DNA of 64,000 nt from Salipiger pallidus. GTDB taxonomy: Bacteria; Pseudomonadota; Alphaproteobacteria; Rhodobacterales; Rhodobacteraceae. The notes beneath the pieces were generated by a model. That model ran no database searches and was not told the origin of the DNA. It saw nothing but the letters and a program-made list of their open reading frames with translations. Below are positions 8,019-16,961 of the stretch, in pieces. The first letter of the stretch is position 1, and each line of letters starts with the position of its first letter. Location: contig NZ_BMJV01000001.1 of NCBI RefSeq assembly GCF_014643635.1, forward strand, positions 310,001 through 374,000, given 5' to 3'. Both the position numbers and the translations under genes were made by a program.

Positions 8019-8036
8019 ATGCTGCCGCTGCAGCAT
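8019..8036. repeat. Perfect 7-bp hairpin between the CBS gene and coaD
   Basis: ATGCTGC (8019-8025) and GCAGCAT (8030-8036) flank a 4-nt loop. It may act as a weak terminator or processing element for the CBS-domain transcript. No T tract is present. Confidence 0.4.
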
Positions 8037-8068
8037 AGCCGCGGCGGCAGACCAGTGCCTGATGCGTG

Positions 8069-8503
8069 TCAGTGCCCCATGATCATGCCCTGCAGGGCGC
8101 TTTTCTCCATCGCAAGTTCGTCGATCTGGGCAGCAACCACGTCGCCGATGGTGATGATCCCGACCATGACCCCATCCTCGACCACCGGCATGTGACGGAA
8201 GCGGCCTTCGGTCATGCGGGCAAGCACCGAGGTGCTGTCCTCGTCCCGGGTGCAGGTCTGCAGTTTGGCGGTCATCAGCTCGTCCACCCGCAGGGTCAAC
8301 ACCTCGCCCCCCTCGCTTGACAGGCGGCGGACGATGTCGCGCTCGGACAGGATGCCAAGGGGCGTCTGCCCGTCCTCGGAAACCACCACGCCGCCGATGC
8401 GCCGTTCGGCCAGCACCCGGGCCGCAGCTGCGACGCTGGTGCCAGGGGCCACGGTGACGACGCCGTCATCCTTCTTGTCCTTGAGTATCTGCTGCACCTG
8501 CAT
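8069..8503 (-). CDS. CBS-domain pair protein
   Basis: The 144-residue protein consists of two CBS motifs and nothing else: roughly residues 10-65 (GGVVVSEDGQTPLGILSERDIVRRL) and 75-130 (FRHMPVVEDGVMVGIITIGDVV). Stand-alone CBS pairs bind adenine nucleotides or NAD and act as energy sensors for partner proteins; no partner is evident here. A strong GGAGGAGAG site precedes the ATG. Confidence 0.92.
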   Translation of the reverse strand: MQVQQILKDKKDDGVVTVAPGTSVAAAARVLAERRIGGVVVSEDGQTPLGILSERDIVRRLSSEGGEVLTLRVDELMTAKLQTCTRDEDSTSVLARMTEGRFRHMPVVEDGVMVGIITIGDVVAAQIDELAMEKSALQGMIMGH

Positions 8504-8566
8504 TCGCGCTCTCCTCCAATCGCTCTCATGCGTTTGAAATCAGGGTCCGCGCCCTGCGACATTCTG

Positions 8567-9463
8567 TCAAGTAAGACCTTCGAGTCTTAATAATTCCCTG
8601 CGAACCCCCGCCACAAGCGCATCGGAAAAGGCATCAAGCCGCCCAAGTCGGCGATCATCCGCATGGCGCACGAGGTAAAAGCTGCGGGTGATCGACACTT
8701 CGTCTGCCAGCACCTTGCGCAGCCCCGGCGCGGCGGGCAGCGCGAAATCATGGACAATGCCCACCCCGGCGCCCTGCCGCAGCCAGTTGAACTGCACCGA
8801 CACCGCGTTCGAGGCGAGGCCCACGCGTTCGAGCCCCAGCTCGCCCAGGTAATCGAGCTCTTTGTCGAAGATCATGTCGGGGATGTAGCCCACCATCCTG
8901 TGCCCGCGCAGGTCGGCAAGGCTGCGGATCGGGGCATGGCGCGCGAGATACTCGTCGGAGGCCGCAAGGTGCAGGCGGTAATCAGTGAGCTTTTGCACCA
9001 CCAGCCGACCCGCGGTGGGGGCCGACACACCGATGGCGAGGTCCGCCTCGCGCCGCGACAGGTTCACCACCCGCGGCAAAGCGACGATCTGGATCTCCAG
9101 CTCGGGATTGTGCGCGCCGATCTCGGCGCAGACTTGCGGCAAAAGAAAATTCGCCATGCCATCGGGCGCGCCGATGCGGATCTGGCCGGACATGCCGCTA
9201 CCCGCCCCACGAACCGCCTGCGTGCCAAGGCCAAGCGCTGCCTCGGCGCTTTCCGCGTGGGACAAAAGCCGCGATCCGGCTTCGGTCAGCGCATAGCCCT
9301 GAGGGCCCTTGGCAAAGAGCGGTTGGCCCAGCGTTTCCTCCAGCCGCGCCACACGGCGACCCACCGTGGCCGGATCCATGCGCAGCACCCGCCCCGCCCC
9401 CGACAGGCCACCGCCCCGCGCCACCGCAAGGAAGATCCTCAGGTCATCCCAGTTGTCCCGCAT
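8567..9463 (-). CDS. LysR-family transcriptional regulator
   Basis: The 298-residue protein has an N-terminal winged helix-turn-helix (residues 1-60, LRIFLAVARGGGLSGAGRVLRM...ATVGRRVARLEETLG), then the two-lobe LysR effector domain. It is divergent from mmsA with a 126-bp shared intergenic region. The DPATVGRRVARLE helix is characteristic of the subgroup found next to dehydrogenase genes in proteobacteria. It probably controls mmsA and itself; the inducer is unknown. Confidence 0.93.
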   Translation of the reverse strand: MRDNWDDLRIFLAVARGGGLSGAGRVLRMDPATVGRRVARLEETLGQPLFAKGPQGYALTEAGSRLLSHAESAEAALGLGTQAVRGAGSGMSGQIRIGAPDGMANFLLPQVCAEIGAHNPELEIQIVALPRVVNLSRREADLAIGVSAPTAGRLVVQKLTDYRLHLAASDEYLARHAPIRSLADLRGHRMVGYIPDMIFDKELDYLGELGLERVGLASNAVSVQFNWLRQGAGVGIVHDFALPAAPGLRKVLADEVSITRSFYLVRHADDRRLGRLDAFSDALVAGVRRELLRLEGLT

Positions 9464-9473
9464 CTCGCCCCCC

Positions 9474-9499
9474 TTTGCAAAAACGCAAAACCTTTTTGC
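9474..9499. promoter_or_regulatory. Operator candidate between lysR and mmsA
   Basis: The AT-rich island contains TTTGC-N6-GCAAA (9474-9489), overlapped by a second dyad, GCAAAA-CC-TTTTTGC (9485-9499). A related GCGTTTTCGC follows at about 9519. Such dyads in a LysR-divergent promoter are typical regulator-binding sites. Confidence 0.5.
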
Positions 9500-9589
9500 C
9501 GCATTACCTCTGTACCGTGCGTTTTCGCAAGACTACTCTGGCGCCAACCCGGGCCTTCCGCCCGGAACGCCCCAAGGGAGGAGCCGATC

Positions 9590-11107
9590 ATGAAGGACCA
9601 ACAGGACGTGAAAGAGCTTACGCATTTCATCAACGGCAAGCATGTGAAGGGCACCTCGGGCCGCTTCACCGAGGTGTTCAACCCCGCCACCGGCGAAGCC
9701 ATCGCCAAGGTGCCGCTGGCCACCGTGGACGAACTGAACGATGCCGTGGCCAAGGCCGCCGAGGCGCAAAAGGCCTGGGCTGCGACCAACCCGCAGCGCC
9801 GCGCCCGCGTAATGATGAAGTTCGGTGCCCTCATCAACGAACACATGGACGAGCTGGCCGAACTGGTCAGCCTCGAACACGGCAAGACCCTGCCCGACGC
9901 CAAGGGCGACGTGCAGCGCGGTCTCGAGGTGGTCGAGGTCTGCATGGGCGCGCCGAGCCTGCTCAAGGGCGAGTTCACCGATGACGGCGGCCCCGGCATC
10001 GATCTTTATTCCATGCGCCAGCCGCTGGGCGTGGTTGCGGGCATCACGCCCTTCAACTTCCCCGCCATGATCCCTCTGTGGAAAATGGCCCCGGCGCTGG
10101 CCTGCGGCAACGCCATGATCCTCAAGCCCTCCGAGCGCGTGCCCTCGACCTCGCTGCGCCTTGCGGAGCTGATCATCGAGGCAGGCCTGCCCGAGGGCGT
10201 GCTGCAGGTGGTCAACGGCGACAAGGAGACCGTGGACGCGATCCTCGACAACGACACCGTACAGGCGGTGGGCTTTGTCGGCTCGACCCCGATCGCGCAG
10301 TACATCTATGGCCGCGCTGCAACCAACGGAAAGCGCGCCCAGTGCTTTGGCGGTGCCAAGAACCACATGATCATCATGCCCGACGCGGACCTCGACAAGG
10401 CTGCAGACGCGCTTGTGGGCGCAAGCTTCGGCGCGGCGGGCGAACGCTGCATGGCGATCTCAGTCGCGGTGCCCGTAGGCAAGGAAACTGCCGACAAGCT
10501 GGTCGAAAAGCTGGTGCCCCGCATCGAGGCGCTCAAGGTCGGCCCCTACACTGCCGGGGACGACGTGGATTACGGCCCGGTCATCACCGCCGCCTCCAAG
10601 GACCGCATCGCGGGCCTGATCGAAAGCGGCATCGAGGCCGGTGCCGACCTCATCGTCGATGGCCGCGATTTCACCCTGCAGGGCTACGAGAACGGCTTCT
10701 TCGTGGGCCCGTCCATGTTCGACAACGTGACCCCCGACATGGAGATCTACAAGCAGGAGATCTTTGGCCCGGTGTTGACCCAGGTGCGCACCGAGACCTA
10801 CGAGGACGCGCTGAACCTCATCATCGACAACGACTACGGCAATGGAACGGCGATCTACACCGCAGACGGCGACACAGCGCGCGACTTCGCGCACCGGGTC
10901 AATGTCGGGATGGTGGGCATCAACTTCCCAATCCCCGTGCCGCTGTCGTACCACAGCTTCGGTGGCTGGAAGAAATCTGCCTTTGGCGACCTCAACCAGT
11001 ACGGCCCCGACGCCTTCAAGTTCTACACCAAGACCAAGACCGTCACGGCGCGCTGGTTCTCGGGGATCAAGGAAGGTGGCGAGTTCAACTTCAAGGCCAT
11101 GGACTGA
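9590..11107 (+). CDS. mmsA: Methylmalonate-semialdehyde dehydrogenase (CoA-acylating)
   Basis: The 505-residue aldehyde dehydrogenase converts (methyl)malonate semialdehyde to propionyl- or acetyl-CoA in valine, inositol or beta-alanine degradation. It has the family's N-terminus (LTHFINGKHVKGTSGR), the CFGGAKNHMIIMPDAD segment and the catalytic cysteine in GAAGERCMAISV, which distinguishes MmsA from other ALDHs. GGGAGGAG precedes ATG 9590; the frame is open far upstream, but that part is antisense to lysR. No other valine- or inositol-pathway genes adjoin it. Confidence 0.95.
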   Translation: MKDQQDVKELTHFINGKHVKGTSGRFTEVFNPATGEAIAKVPLATVDELNDAVAKAAEAQKAWAATNPQRRARVMMKFGALINEHMDELAELVSLEHGKTLPDAKGDVQRGLEVVEVCMGAPSLLKGEFTDDGGPGIDLYSMRQPLGVVAGITPFNFPAMIPLWKMAPALACGNAMILKPSERVPSTSLRLAELIIEAGLPEGVLQVVNGDKETVDAILDNDTVQAVGFVGSTPIAQYIYGRAATNGKRAQCFGGAKNHMIIMPDADLDKAADALVGASFGAAGERCMAISVAVPVGKETADKLVEKLVPRIEALKVGPYTAGDDVDYGPVITAASKDRIAGLIESGIEAGADLIVDGRDFTLQGYENGFFVGPSMFDNVTPDMEIYKQEIFGPVLTQVRTETYEDALNLIIDNDYGNGTAIYTADGDTARDFAHRVNVGMVGINFPIPVPLSYHSFGGWKKSAFGDLNQYGPDAFKFYTKTKTVTARWFSGIKEGGEFNFKAMD

Positions 11108-11140
11108 TCAACGTTTCCGCCTCAGGCGTCACGCCTTCCG

Positions 11141-11176
11141 CACCCTCCGGCCCACGTGCCGGGGGGTGTTGTTGTT
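11141..11176 (+). terminator. Probable terminator of mmsA
   Basis: CACCCTCCGGC (11141-11151) pairs with GCCGGGGGGTG (11158-11168), allowing one G-T pair, around a 6-nt loop, followed by T-rich TTGTTGTT. The tail is imperfect. Confidence 0.6.
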
Positions 11177-11342
11177 GTGGCACTCTCCCGCACGGGACCG
11201 AAAGGCAGGCATCAGAGCATCAGGTTGAAGATCATGTACGAAGCCCTTGGCACCACCGCCTGATTTGCGATGGTTCGCTTGACAGCCCGACCTCCCGCGT
11301 TCAATCTTAGGAAGAGTTTAAACTCATCTCGCCACCAAAAAA

Positions 11343-11373
11343 TTGTCAGCCAGGCGGATTGTCAGCCAGGCGG
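11343..11373. repeat. 16-nt tandem duplication
   Basis: TTGTCAGCCAGGCGG occurs twice in direct tandem (11343-11357 and 11359-11373) with one base between, just before the probable start of the next gene. It looks like a recent slippage or duplication event. Confidence 0.8.
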
Positions 11374-11389
11374 GTTGGAAGAGCCGAAC

Positions 11390-11809
11390 GTGCCCGTAGA
11401 TCTGGTGATTTTGCCCCAAGCGTCTTTAGGCTACCTGCGCTTTCGCAGGGTTGTGACGCCCGTTGAATACATCGCCTGCATCCGCCGCCTTCTTGACGCA
11501 CCCGAGATGTCCCCCGAAACGAAGATCCTCGCGGACCTGTCCCGGGTCGAGGACGTCGCTGCCGATTTCAAGCAGCTGCTGACCCTCGTAATGGTCAAAG
11601 CGCGGCTAAGCGCCAAGGTGGCGCCGGGCACAGCCTATGCCTTCATCGCACCGGATGACGGTGCCTTCGATGCCTGCCGCATGTTTGAGCAGATCGCAGA
11701 GACGACACTGCCCTACCGGATCAATGTCTCCCGACGCGAGGCTGAAGCGCTGCGCTTTCTGGGGCGGCCCGAACGGACGGTAGCCGATCTGCTGCGCCTC
11801 GCGGACTGA
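11390..11809 (+). CDS. Conserved-type hypothetical protein (139 aa)
   Basis: I do not recognise a named family. The translation is a soluble alpha/beta protein (MPVDLVILPQASLGYLRFR, then ILADLSRVEDVAADFKQL and YAFIAPDDGAFDACRMF), reminiscent of small STAS/SpoIIAA-like proteins seen in Rhodobacterales genomes. The start is uncertain: GTG 11390 begins the ordered part, while upstream in-frame codons pass through a tandem duplication and look non-coding. It ends 65 bp before the glycosyltransferase gene and may be co-transcribed with it. Confidence 0.65.
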   Translation: MPVDLVILPQASLGYLRFRRVVTPVEYIACIRRLLDAPEMSPETKILADLSRVEDVAADFKQLLTLVMVKARLSAKVAPGTAYAFIAPDDGAFDACRMFEQIAETTLPYRINVSRREAEALRFLGRPERTVADLLRLAD

Positions 11810-11874
11810 ACGCTGCGCCCTTGCACCGGGCCGGGCGGCGCGGCAAAAGGGGCCGGCCTAGCATCGGAGCCGTC

Positions 11875-13008
11875 ATGAAGATCTGCATTGTCACGTCTGA
11901 TTACTTCGTCCCGGGCGAAACCTTCATCAACCGCCACATAGAGCATGCCTTCGGCGGCAACACCTGCGTGCTTGCCGGACGGTTCAACGGCAACGATCCG
12001 CTGGGCAAGCCGCTCTTCGTGCGCCGCTCCCGGCTGAGCGCCGCAGACCGCGTCCGGGCGCCCTTCGCGATGGGCTGGAACGCGCTGACCGAGCACACCG
12101 GCCGCCTGCCCTTCGGGGCGAACCGCGCAAGGCTTGCCGCGTGGCTGCGTGAGAGCCAAGTGGATGTCATCCTTGCGGAATTCGGCACTCAGGCGCTTGT
12201 GATCTCGAAGCTCGCGCAGGAGCTGGGGTTACCCTGCTTCACCTATTTCCGCGGCACTGATGCCAGCTTCGCCCTGCGACAGGCCAGGACCGTGCGCGCC
12301 TATCGGCGGATGATGCCACGTCTGGCGGGGGTCTTCTCGGTTTCGCAATTCCTTCTCGACAACCTTGCACGCCATGGTGTCACCCATCCCAACGCTCACG
12401 TGGTGCCCTCTGGCGTGGACATCCGCCGCTTCACGCCTGAGGCAAAGGGTCCCGGCAGCTTCCTTGCCGTGGGCCGCATGGTGGAGAAGAAAGCGCCGCA
12501 GGTGACGCTGCGCGCCTTTGCGACCGCCGCGAAAGGGCGCGAGGCGCATCTCACATTCATCGGCGACGGCCCCCTTCTAGAGGAATGCCGTTCCATGGCC
12601 GCTGATCTGGGTGTGGCAGACCAGGTCACCTTCACCGGCGCGCTGCCCCATGACGAGGTCCGCCAGCACCTCCAGCGGACCGAGACCTTCCTGCAGCACT
12701 CGGTCACCGCGCAGAACGGCAACACCGAAGGGCTGCCCACCGCCATTCAGGAGGCGCTGGCCTGCGGCTGCATCACACTGTCGACCATCCACGCCGGCAT
12801 CCCCGAGGCGGTGGATCACGGCACCAACGGCCTGCTGGTGGACGAATGGGATGAAGCCGGCTTTGCAACCCGCATCGCCGAGATCCTCAACATGGATGAC
12901 CGCTCGGCCATGACCCGCGCCGCGCGGGCGACCGCCGAGGCAAAGTTCGACAACGACGTGCTGCTGACGAAGATGGAGGGCATCATCCGTGACACGATGG
13001 CCCGCTGA
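11875..13008 (+). CDS. GT4-type glycosyltransferase
   Basis: The 377-residue protein has a GT-B fold pattern. The N-terminal Rossmann half begins MKICIVTSDYFVPGETFI. The C-terminal half contains the donor-binding region, with SGVDIRRFTPE, GRMVEKKAPQVTLRAF and the E-x7-E motif in NTEGLPTAIQEALACG. It probably adds a sugar to an exopolysaccharide, lipopolysaccharide or glycolipid acceptor, but no polysaccharide genes surround it, so the acceptor is unknown. ATG 11875 gives the family-like start. Confidence 0.88.
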   Translation: MKICIVTSDYFVPGETFINRHIEHAFGGNTCVLAGRFNGNDPLGKPLFVRRSRLSAADRVRAPFAMGWNALTEHTGRLPFGANRARLAAWLRESQVDVILAEFGTQALVISKLAQELGLPCFTYFRGTDASFALRQARTVRAYRRMMPRLAGVFSVSQFLLDNLARHGVTHPNAHVVPSGVDIRRFTPEAKGPGSFLAVGRMVEKKAPQVTLRAFATAAKGREAHLTFIGDGPLLEECRSMAADLGVADQVTFTGALPHDEVRQHLQRTETFLQHSVTAQNGNTEGLPTAIQEALACGCITLSTIHAGIPEAVDHGTNGLLVDEWDEAGFATRIAEILNMDDRSAMTRAARATAEAKFDNDVLLTKMEGIIRDTMAR

Positions 13009-13095
13009 CGCGGCACCGAAACACGCCGGGCCCGTGCCGCCAGACAGACCGACGCCCCACCGGCTTCACCTCCGCCCCATACGAACGGAACGCCC

Positions 13096-14136
13096 ATGAC
13101 CGAGATCACCCTCCGCCGCCCCGACGACTGGCACCTGCACCTGCGCGATGGCGCCATGCTGCAGGCCGTGACCCCCGAGACCGCCCGCCATTTCGGCCGC
13201 GCGATCATCATGCCCAACCTCGTACCCCCGGTAGTGACCGGTGCAGATGCCGCCGCCTACCGCAGCCGCATCATGGCCGCCGTGCCCGAGGGATCCGGTT
13301 TCACCCCGCTGATGACGCTCTATCTCACGGAACAGACCGACCCGGCGGACGTGGTGAAGGCGAAACAGGACGGCCTCATCACCGCGCTCAAACTGTACCC
13401 GGCGGGCGCCACCACTAATTCCGCCTCCGGCGTGCGCGACTTCGACAAGGTACGCCCAGTGCTCGAGGCGATGGCGGAACACGGCATTCCGCTGTGCGTG
13501 CATGGCGAGGTGGTCGACGGCGACGTGGACATCTTCGACCGCGAGGCGGTGTTCATCGACCGCGTGCTCGATCCGATCCGTCGCGCCACCCCCGGACTCA
13601 AGGTGGTCATGGAGCACATCACCACCAAGGACGGCGTCGATTACGCCCGCGCCGGCGGTGACACCCTCGGGGCGACGATCACCACGCACCACCTGGTCAT
13701 CAACCGCAACCACATCCTCGTCGGCGGGATCAAGCCGCACTACTACTGCCTGCCCGTGGCCAAGCGCGAAACCCACCGCGCCGCACTGGTCGAGGCGGCA
13801 ACCTCGGGCGACCCGAGCTTCTTCCTCGGCACCGACAGCGCGCCGCACACGGATCCCAACAAGGAATCCGCCTGTGGCTGCGCCGGTTGCTTCACCGCGC
13901 CCAATACCATGTCGATCCTCGCGGAGGTCTTCGAAAAGGCCGGCGCGCTGGACAAGCTCGAGGGCTTCACCTCGCTCAATGGTCCGGCCTTCTACGGCCT
14001 GCCCGCCAACGAGGACCACATCACCCTCACCAAGGGCGAGCCGGTGAGCTACCCCGCCAAGATCGACACCGGCGACGGCCCCCTCACCGTGTTCGAGCCG
14101 GGCTTCCCCCTGCACTGGCACGTGACCGAAGCCTGA
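13096..14136 (+). CDS. pyrC: Dihydroorotase (type II)
   Basis: The 346-residue zinc amidohydrolase cyclises carbamoyl-aspartate to dihydroorotate in pyrimidine synthesis. The metal-binding HxH is at residues 13 and 15 (WHLHLRDG). The carbamylated-lysine region reads [13 protein letters not shown], and later metal and substrate motifs include GTDSAPH. The length matches the E. coli PyrC class. pyrE lies 317 bp downstream on the same strand, the next pathway gene but two. Confidence 0.97.
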   Translation: MTEITLRRPDDWHLHLRDGAMLQAVTPETARHFGRAIIMPNLVPPVVTGADAAAYRSRIMAAVPEGSGFTPLMTLYLTEQTDPADVVKAKQDGLITALKLYPAGATTNSASGVRDFDKVRPVLEAMAEHGIPLCVHGEVVDGDVDIFDREAVFIDRVLDPIRRATPGLKVVMEHITTKDGVDYARAGGDTLGATITTHHLVINRNHILVGGIKPHYYCLPVAKRETHRAALVEAATSGDPSFFLGTDSAPHTDPNKESACGCAGCFTAPNTMSILAEVFEKAGALDKLEGFTSLNGPAFYGLPANEDHITLTKGEPVSYPAKIDTGDGPLTVFEPGFPLHWHVTEA

Positions 14137-14453
14137 TCGGCTAAGTCCGCAGTCACGAAGCAATCCGGGCAGGCAGGGCATAGCGTTCTGCCTGCCTCCC
14201 CACACCGGGGCCCCCCCAGCACAGGCCGAACCTTCGGCGCCGCCGGTCCAACCCGCCGACCGGACAACCACACCGCAGCGAACATGCGTCGCAAGCGCGC
14301 TACCTCCCTGCTTCTTCTCTTCGCCAAATACGCCCGCCGGAGGCGTCCCGCCCCCGCTCCAAGCGCACATCTGCCCCCATTCCGGGCGCAATCCCCCTTC
14401 TCAAACAAGCGCAGTTCGGGGTAAGGCAGCGGCGACAACCAAGGAGTGCCCCC
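14137..14453. other. pyrC-pyrE intergenic region (317 bp) with hairpin and repeat
   Basis: A 9-bp stem GGCAGGCAG (14168-14176) with CTGCCTGCC (14188-14196) follows pyrC; it lacks a T tract but may terminate or stabilise the message. A repeat element (14311-14354) lies further on. No gene is seen; a pyrE promoter should lie at the right end. Confidence 0.5.
14311..14354 (+). repeat. Dispersed intergenic repeat, copy 1
   Basis: CTTCTTCTCTTCGCCAAATA followed by CGCCCGCCGGAGGCG is closely similar to 60679-60700. It shares the Rhodobacterales-type layout of an AAATA core next to CGCCGGAGGC with the inverted pair at 29755-29846. Confidence 0.55.
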
Positions 14454-15134
14454 ATGATCCCCTCGTCCTACCCCTCCCCCGAAGAAATCGCCCGCCTCTC
14501 CGCGCGGATGCTGTGGGAGATCGGGGCGGTCCATTTCATGGAAAACGGCGAGCCTTTCAAGCTTGCCTCGGGCCTGCCCTCGCCGGTCTACATCGACTGC
14601 CGCAAACCCAACTCCTTCCCGCGCGTACGTTCAACCCTGATGGACTTCCTGACCGTCACAGTCATGCGCAACGCCGGCTTCGAAGCGTTCGACAATGTCG
14701 CGGGCGGTGAAACCGCGGGCATCCCGTTTGCCGCGATGGTCGCCGAGCGCATGGCCCTGCCCATGACCTACGTGCGCAAGAAGCCCAAGGGCTACGGCCG
14801 CAATGCCCGTATCGAGGGCGTGATGACGGAAGGCCAGCGGGTTCTGCTGGTCGAGGACCTGACCACCGACGGCGGCTCGAAGCTCAGCTTCGTGGACGCG
14901 ATCCGCGAAACTGGCGCCACCTGTGCCCACACCGCGGTCATCTTCTACTACGGCATTTTCCCCGAGACCACGAAGACCCTCGGCGACCATGGCGTCGAGC
15001 TACATTACCTGTGCACCTGGCATGACGTGCTGGCCGAGGCCAAGGCACGCGGCGGATTTGATGAAGCCACACTCGCAGCGGTCGAAGCCTTCCTCGAAGA
15101 CCCGCGTAAATGGCAGGCGGAAAACGGCGCATGA
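14454..15134 (+). CDS. pyrE: Orotate phosphoribosyltransferase
   Basis: The 226-residue enzyme makes orotidine-5'-phosphate from orotate and PRPP. The PRPP-binding loop [14 protein letters not shown] is present, as are the [14 protein letters not shown] orotate-site region and [14 protein letters not shown]. It has the somewhat longer N-terminus usual in alphaproteobacteria. GGAG precedes the ATG by about 8 nt. Confidence 0.96.
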   Translation: MIPSSYPSPEEIARLSARMLWEIGAVHFMENGEPFKLASGLPSPVYIDCRKPNSFPRVRSTLMDFLTVTVMRNAGFEAFDNVAGGETAGIPFAAMVAERMALPMTYVRKKPKGYGRNARIEGVMTEGQRVLLVEDLTTDGGSKLSFVDAIRETGATCAHTAVIFYYGIFPETTKTLGDHGVELHYLCTWHDVLAEAKARGGFDEATLAAVEAFLEDPRKWQAENGA

Positions 15135-15271
15135 CCTAGCGTCAATCACGCCGGCCGGGGCTCATTGCAGGCCCCGGCAACCCCACCATATTTGGTGAAA
15201 GCCGCAAGCTCTGATACCATATGATAGTCTGCTCCGGCGAATCCCGGCGCGGGCCTTGATGAGCTTCTCGC

Positions 15272-15280
15272 TTATCCACA
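15272..15280 (+). promoter_or_regulatory. DnaA box upstream of dnaB
   Basis: TTATCCACA is an exact match to the DnaA consensus TTATNCACA, 92 bp before the dnaB start. A single perfect box suggests DnaA-dependent regulation of dnaB rather than an origin, since no cluster of boxes or AT-rich unwinding element adjoins it. Confidence 0.55.
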
Positions 15281-15371
15281 GACATATCCCGATTGGTTGC
15301 GCGCCAAGCCTGCGCTATGAGCAGCGCTCAGGGGCAGCCGTCACGGCAGAACGGGACAAAGGGGCAGAGCA

Positions 15372-16859
15372 ATGAACGACCAGAGCGTGTTCAACGCGTC
15401 AGGCATCGAGGTAGAGCAGGCCGAGACAATGCCGCATTCGATCGAGGCCGAGCAGCAGCTGCTGGGCGCGATCCTGACCAACAACGACGTCTACGACCGC
15501 ATCGCGTCGATCATCGGCGCGTCGCATTTCTTCGAGCCGGTGCACCAGCGTATCTACGAGATCGCCGCCGCCCGCATCGCCAAGAACAACCTCGCCTCCC
15601 CGGTGACCCTCAAGGCCTTCATGGAAGACGACGAGGGCCTCAAGGAACTTGGCGGCCCGGCCTATCTTGCCCGTCTTGCGGGGGCCGCAGTGTCCTCCTT
15701 CGCGGTTCGCGACTATGCGCAGATGATCTACGATCTCGCGGTGCGTCGTGATCTCATCCGCCTCGGGCGCGACATCGCTGACCGCGCCGCCAAGGTCGAT
15801 GTGAAATCCGAGCCCAAGGAACAGATCGTCGAGGCCGAACAGGCCCTCTACAAGCTCGCTGAGCAGGGCCAGACCGAAGGTGGCTTCCAGTCCTTCCTGC
15901 GCGCCGTGACCGATGCGGTGAACGTGGCCAACGCTGCCTACCAGCGCGAAGGCGGCCTTGCGGGCATCTCGACCGGCCTCGACGACATGGACAAGAAGCT
16001 CGGCGGCCTGCACCCGTCGGACCTTCTGATCCTCGCGGGTCGTCCATCGATGGGCAAAACCTCGCTGGCCACCAACATTGCCTTCAACATCGCCAAGGCC
16101 TATCGCCGCGGCACGCTGCACGACGGCTCAGAGGGCGCGGTTGACGGCGGCGTCGTGGGTTTCTTCTCACTCGAGATGAGCGCCGAACAGCTGGCCTCCC
16201 GTATCCTCGCCGAAGCATCCGAGATCAGCTCGCACAAGATCCGTCAGGGGGACATGGACGAACGCGAATTCCGCCGCTTCGTCGACGCCGCCAAGGAGCT
16301 CGAGGCCTGTCCGCTCTACATCGACGACACCGCCGCGCTGCCGATCAGCCAGGTCGCCGCGCGCTCGCGCCGTCTGAAGCGGACCCACGGGCTTGATCTC
16401 ATCATCGTCGACTACCTGCAGCTTCTGCGCGGCACCGCCGAGAACCGGGTGCAGGAGATCGGCGAGATCTCCATGGGCCTCAAGGCCATTGCCAAGGAGC
16501 TCAACATCCCGGTGATCGCCCTGTCGCAGCTGTCGCGTCAGGTGGAATCGCGCGAGGACAAGCGGCCGCAGCTGTCGGACCTTCGGGAATCGGGCTCGAT
16601 CGAACAGGATGCCGACGTGGTGATGTTCGTGTTCCGCGAGGAATACTACGTCGAACGGGAAAAGCCCTCGGACGACCGCCTCGACGAGATGGCCGCGTGG
16701 CAGGAGAAGATGTCGCGCCTGCACGGCAAGGCCGAGGTCATCGTGGGCAAGCAGCGTCACGGCCCCATCGGCACGGTCGAGCTGTCCTTCGAGTCGCAGT
16801 TCACCCGCTTTGGCAACCTCGTCAAACCGTGGCAGCAGGGCGGCGACGACGGCTACTGA
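15372..16859 (+). CDS. dnaB: Replicative DNA helicase DnaB
   Basis: The 495-residue hexameric 5'-3' helicase opens the replication fork. An N-terminal DnaB domain (MPHSIEAEQQLLGAIL, residues about 15-120) joins a RecA-like ATPase domain with Walker A GRPSMGKTS, the FFSLEMSAEQLASR motif, Walker B LIIVDYLQLL and the LRESGSIEQDAD segment. No intein or insertion is visible. A strong terminator follows. Confidence 0.97.
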   Translation: MNDQSVFNASGIEVEQAETMPHSIEAEQQLLGAILTNNDVYDRIASIIGASHFFEPVHQRIYEIAAARIAKNNLASPVTLKAFMEDDEGLKELGGPAYLARLAGAAVSSFAVRDYAQMIYDLAVRRDLIRLGRDIADRAAKVDVKSEPKEQIVEAEQALYKLAEQGQTEGGFQSFLRAVTDAVNVANAAYQREGGLAGISTGLDDMDKKLGGLHPSDLLILAGRPSMGKTSLATNIAFNIAKAYRRGTLHDGSEGAVDGGVVGFFSLEMSAEQLASRILAEASEISSHKIRQGDMDEREFRRFVDAAKELEACPLYIDDTAALPISQVAARSRRLKRTHGLDLIIVDYLQLLRGTAENRVQEIGEISMGLKAIAKELNIPVIALSQLSRQVESREDKRPQLSDLRESGSIEQDADVVMFVFREEYYVEREKPSDDRLDEMAAWQEKMSRLHGKAEVIVGKQRHGPIGTVELSFESQFTRFGNLVKPWQQGGDDGY

Positions 16860-16887
16860 TACCGGCAACACCGGGGCACATGGACGG

Positions 16888-16925
16888 AGGGGCGTGGCAA
16901 TTGCCGCGCCCCTTTCTCTTTCCCT
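16888..16925 (+). terminator. Rho-independent terminator of dnaB
   Basis: AGGGGCG (16888-16894) pairs with CGCCCCT (16907-16913), extended by an inner GGCAA/TTGCC helix, then TTCTCTTTCCCTCTT. It separates dnaB from alr. Confidence 0.85.
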
Positions 16926-16961
16926 CTTGACCCTGCTCGCGCTTCGTATTCCAAGCGGAGC

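Noticed and set aside
13066-14391. 441-codon open frame on the minus strand opposite pyrC
   Set aside because: It is the antisense shadow of a high-GC gene with clear dihydroorotase motifs; its Gly/Val/His-rich translation has no family pattern.
15135-15371. Possible replication origin before dnaB
   Set aside because: Only one DnaA box is seen; no box cluster, no dnaA/gidA/parA neighbourhood.
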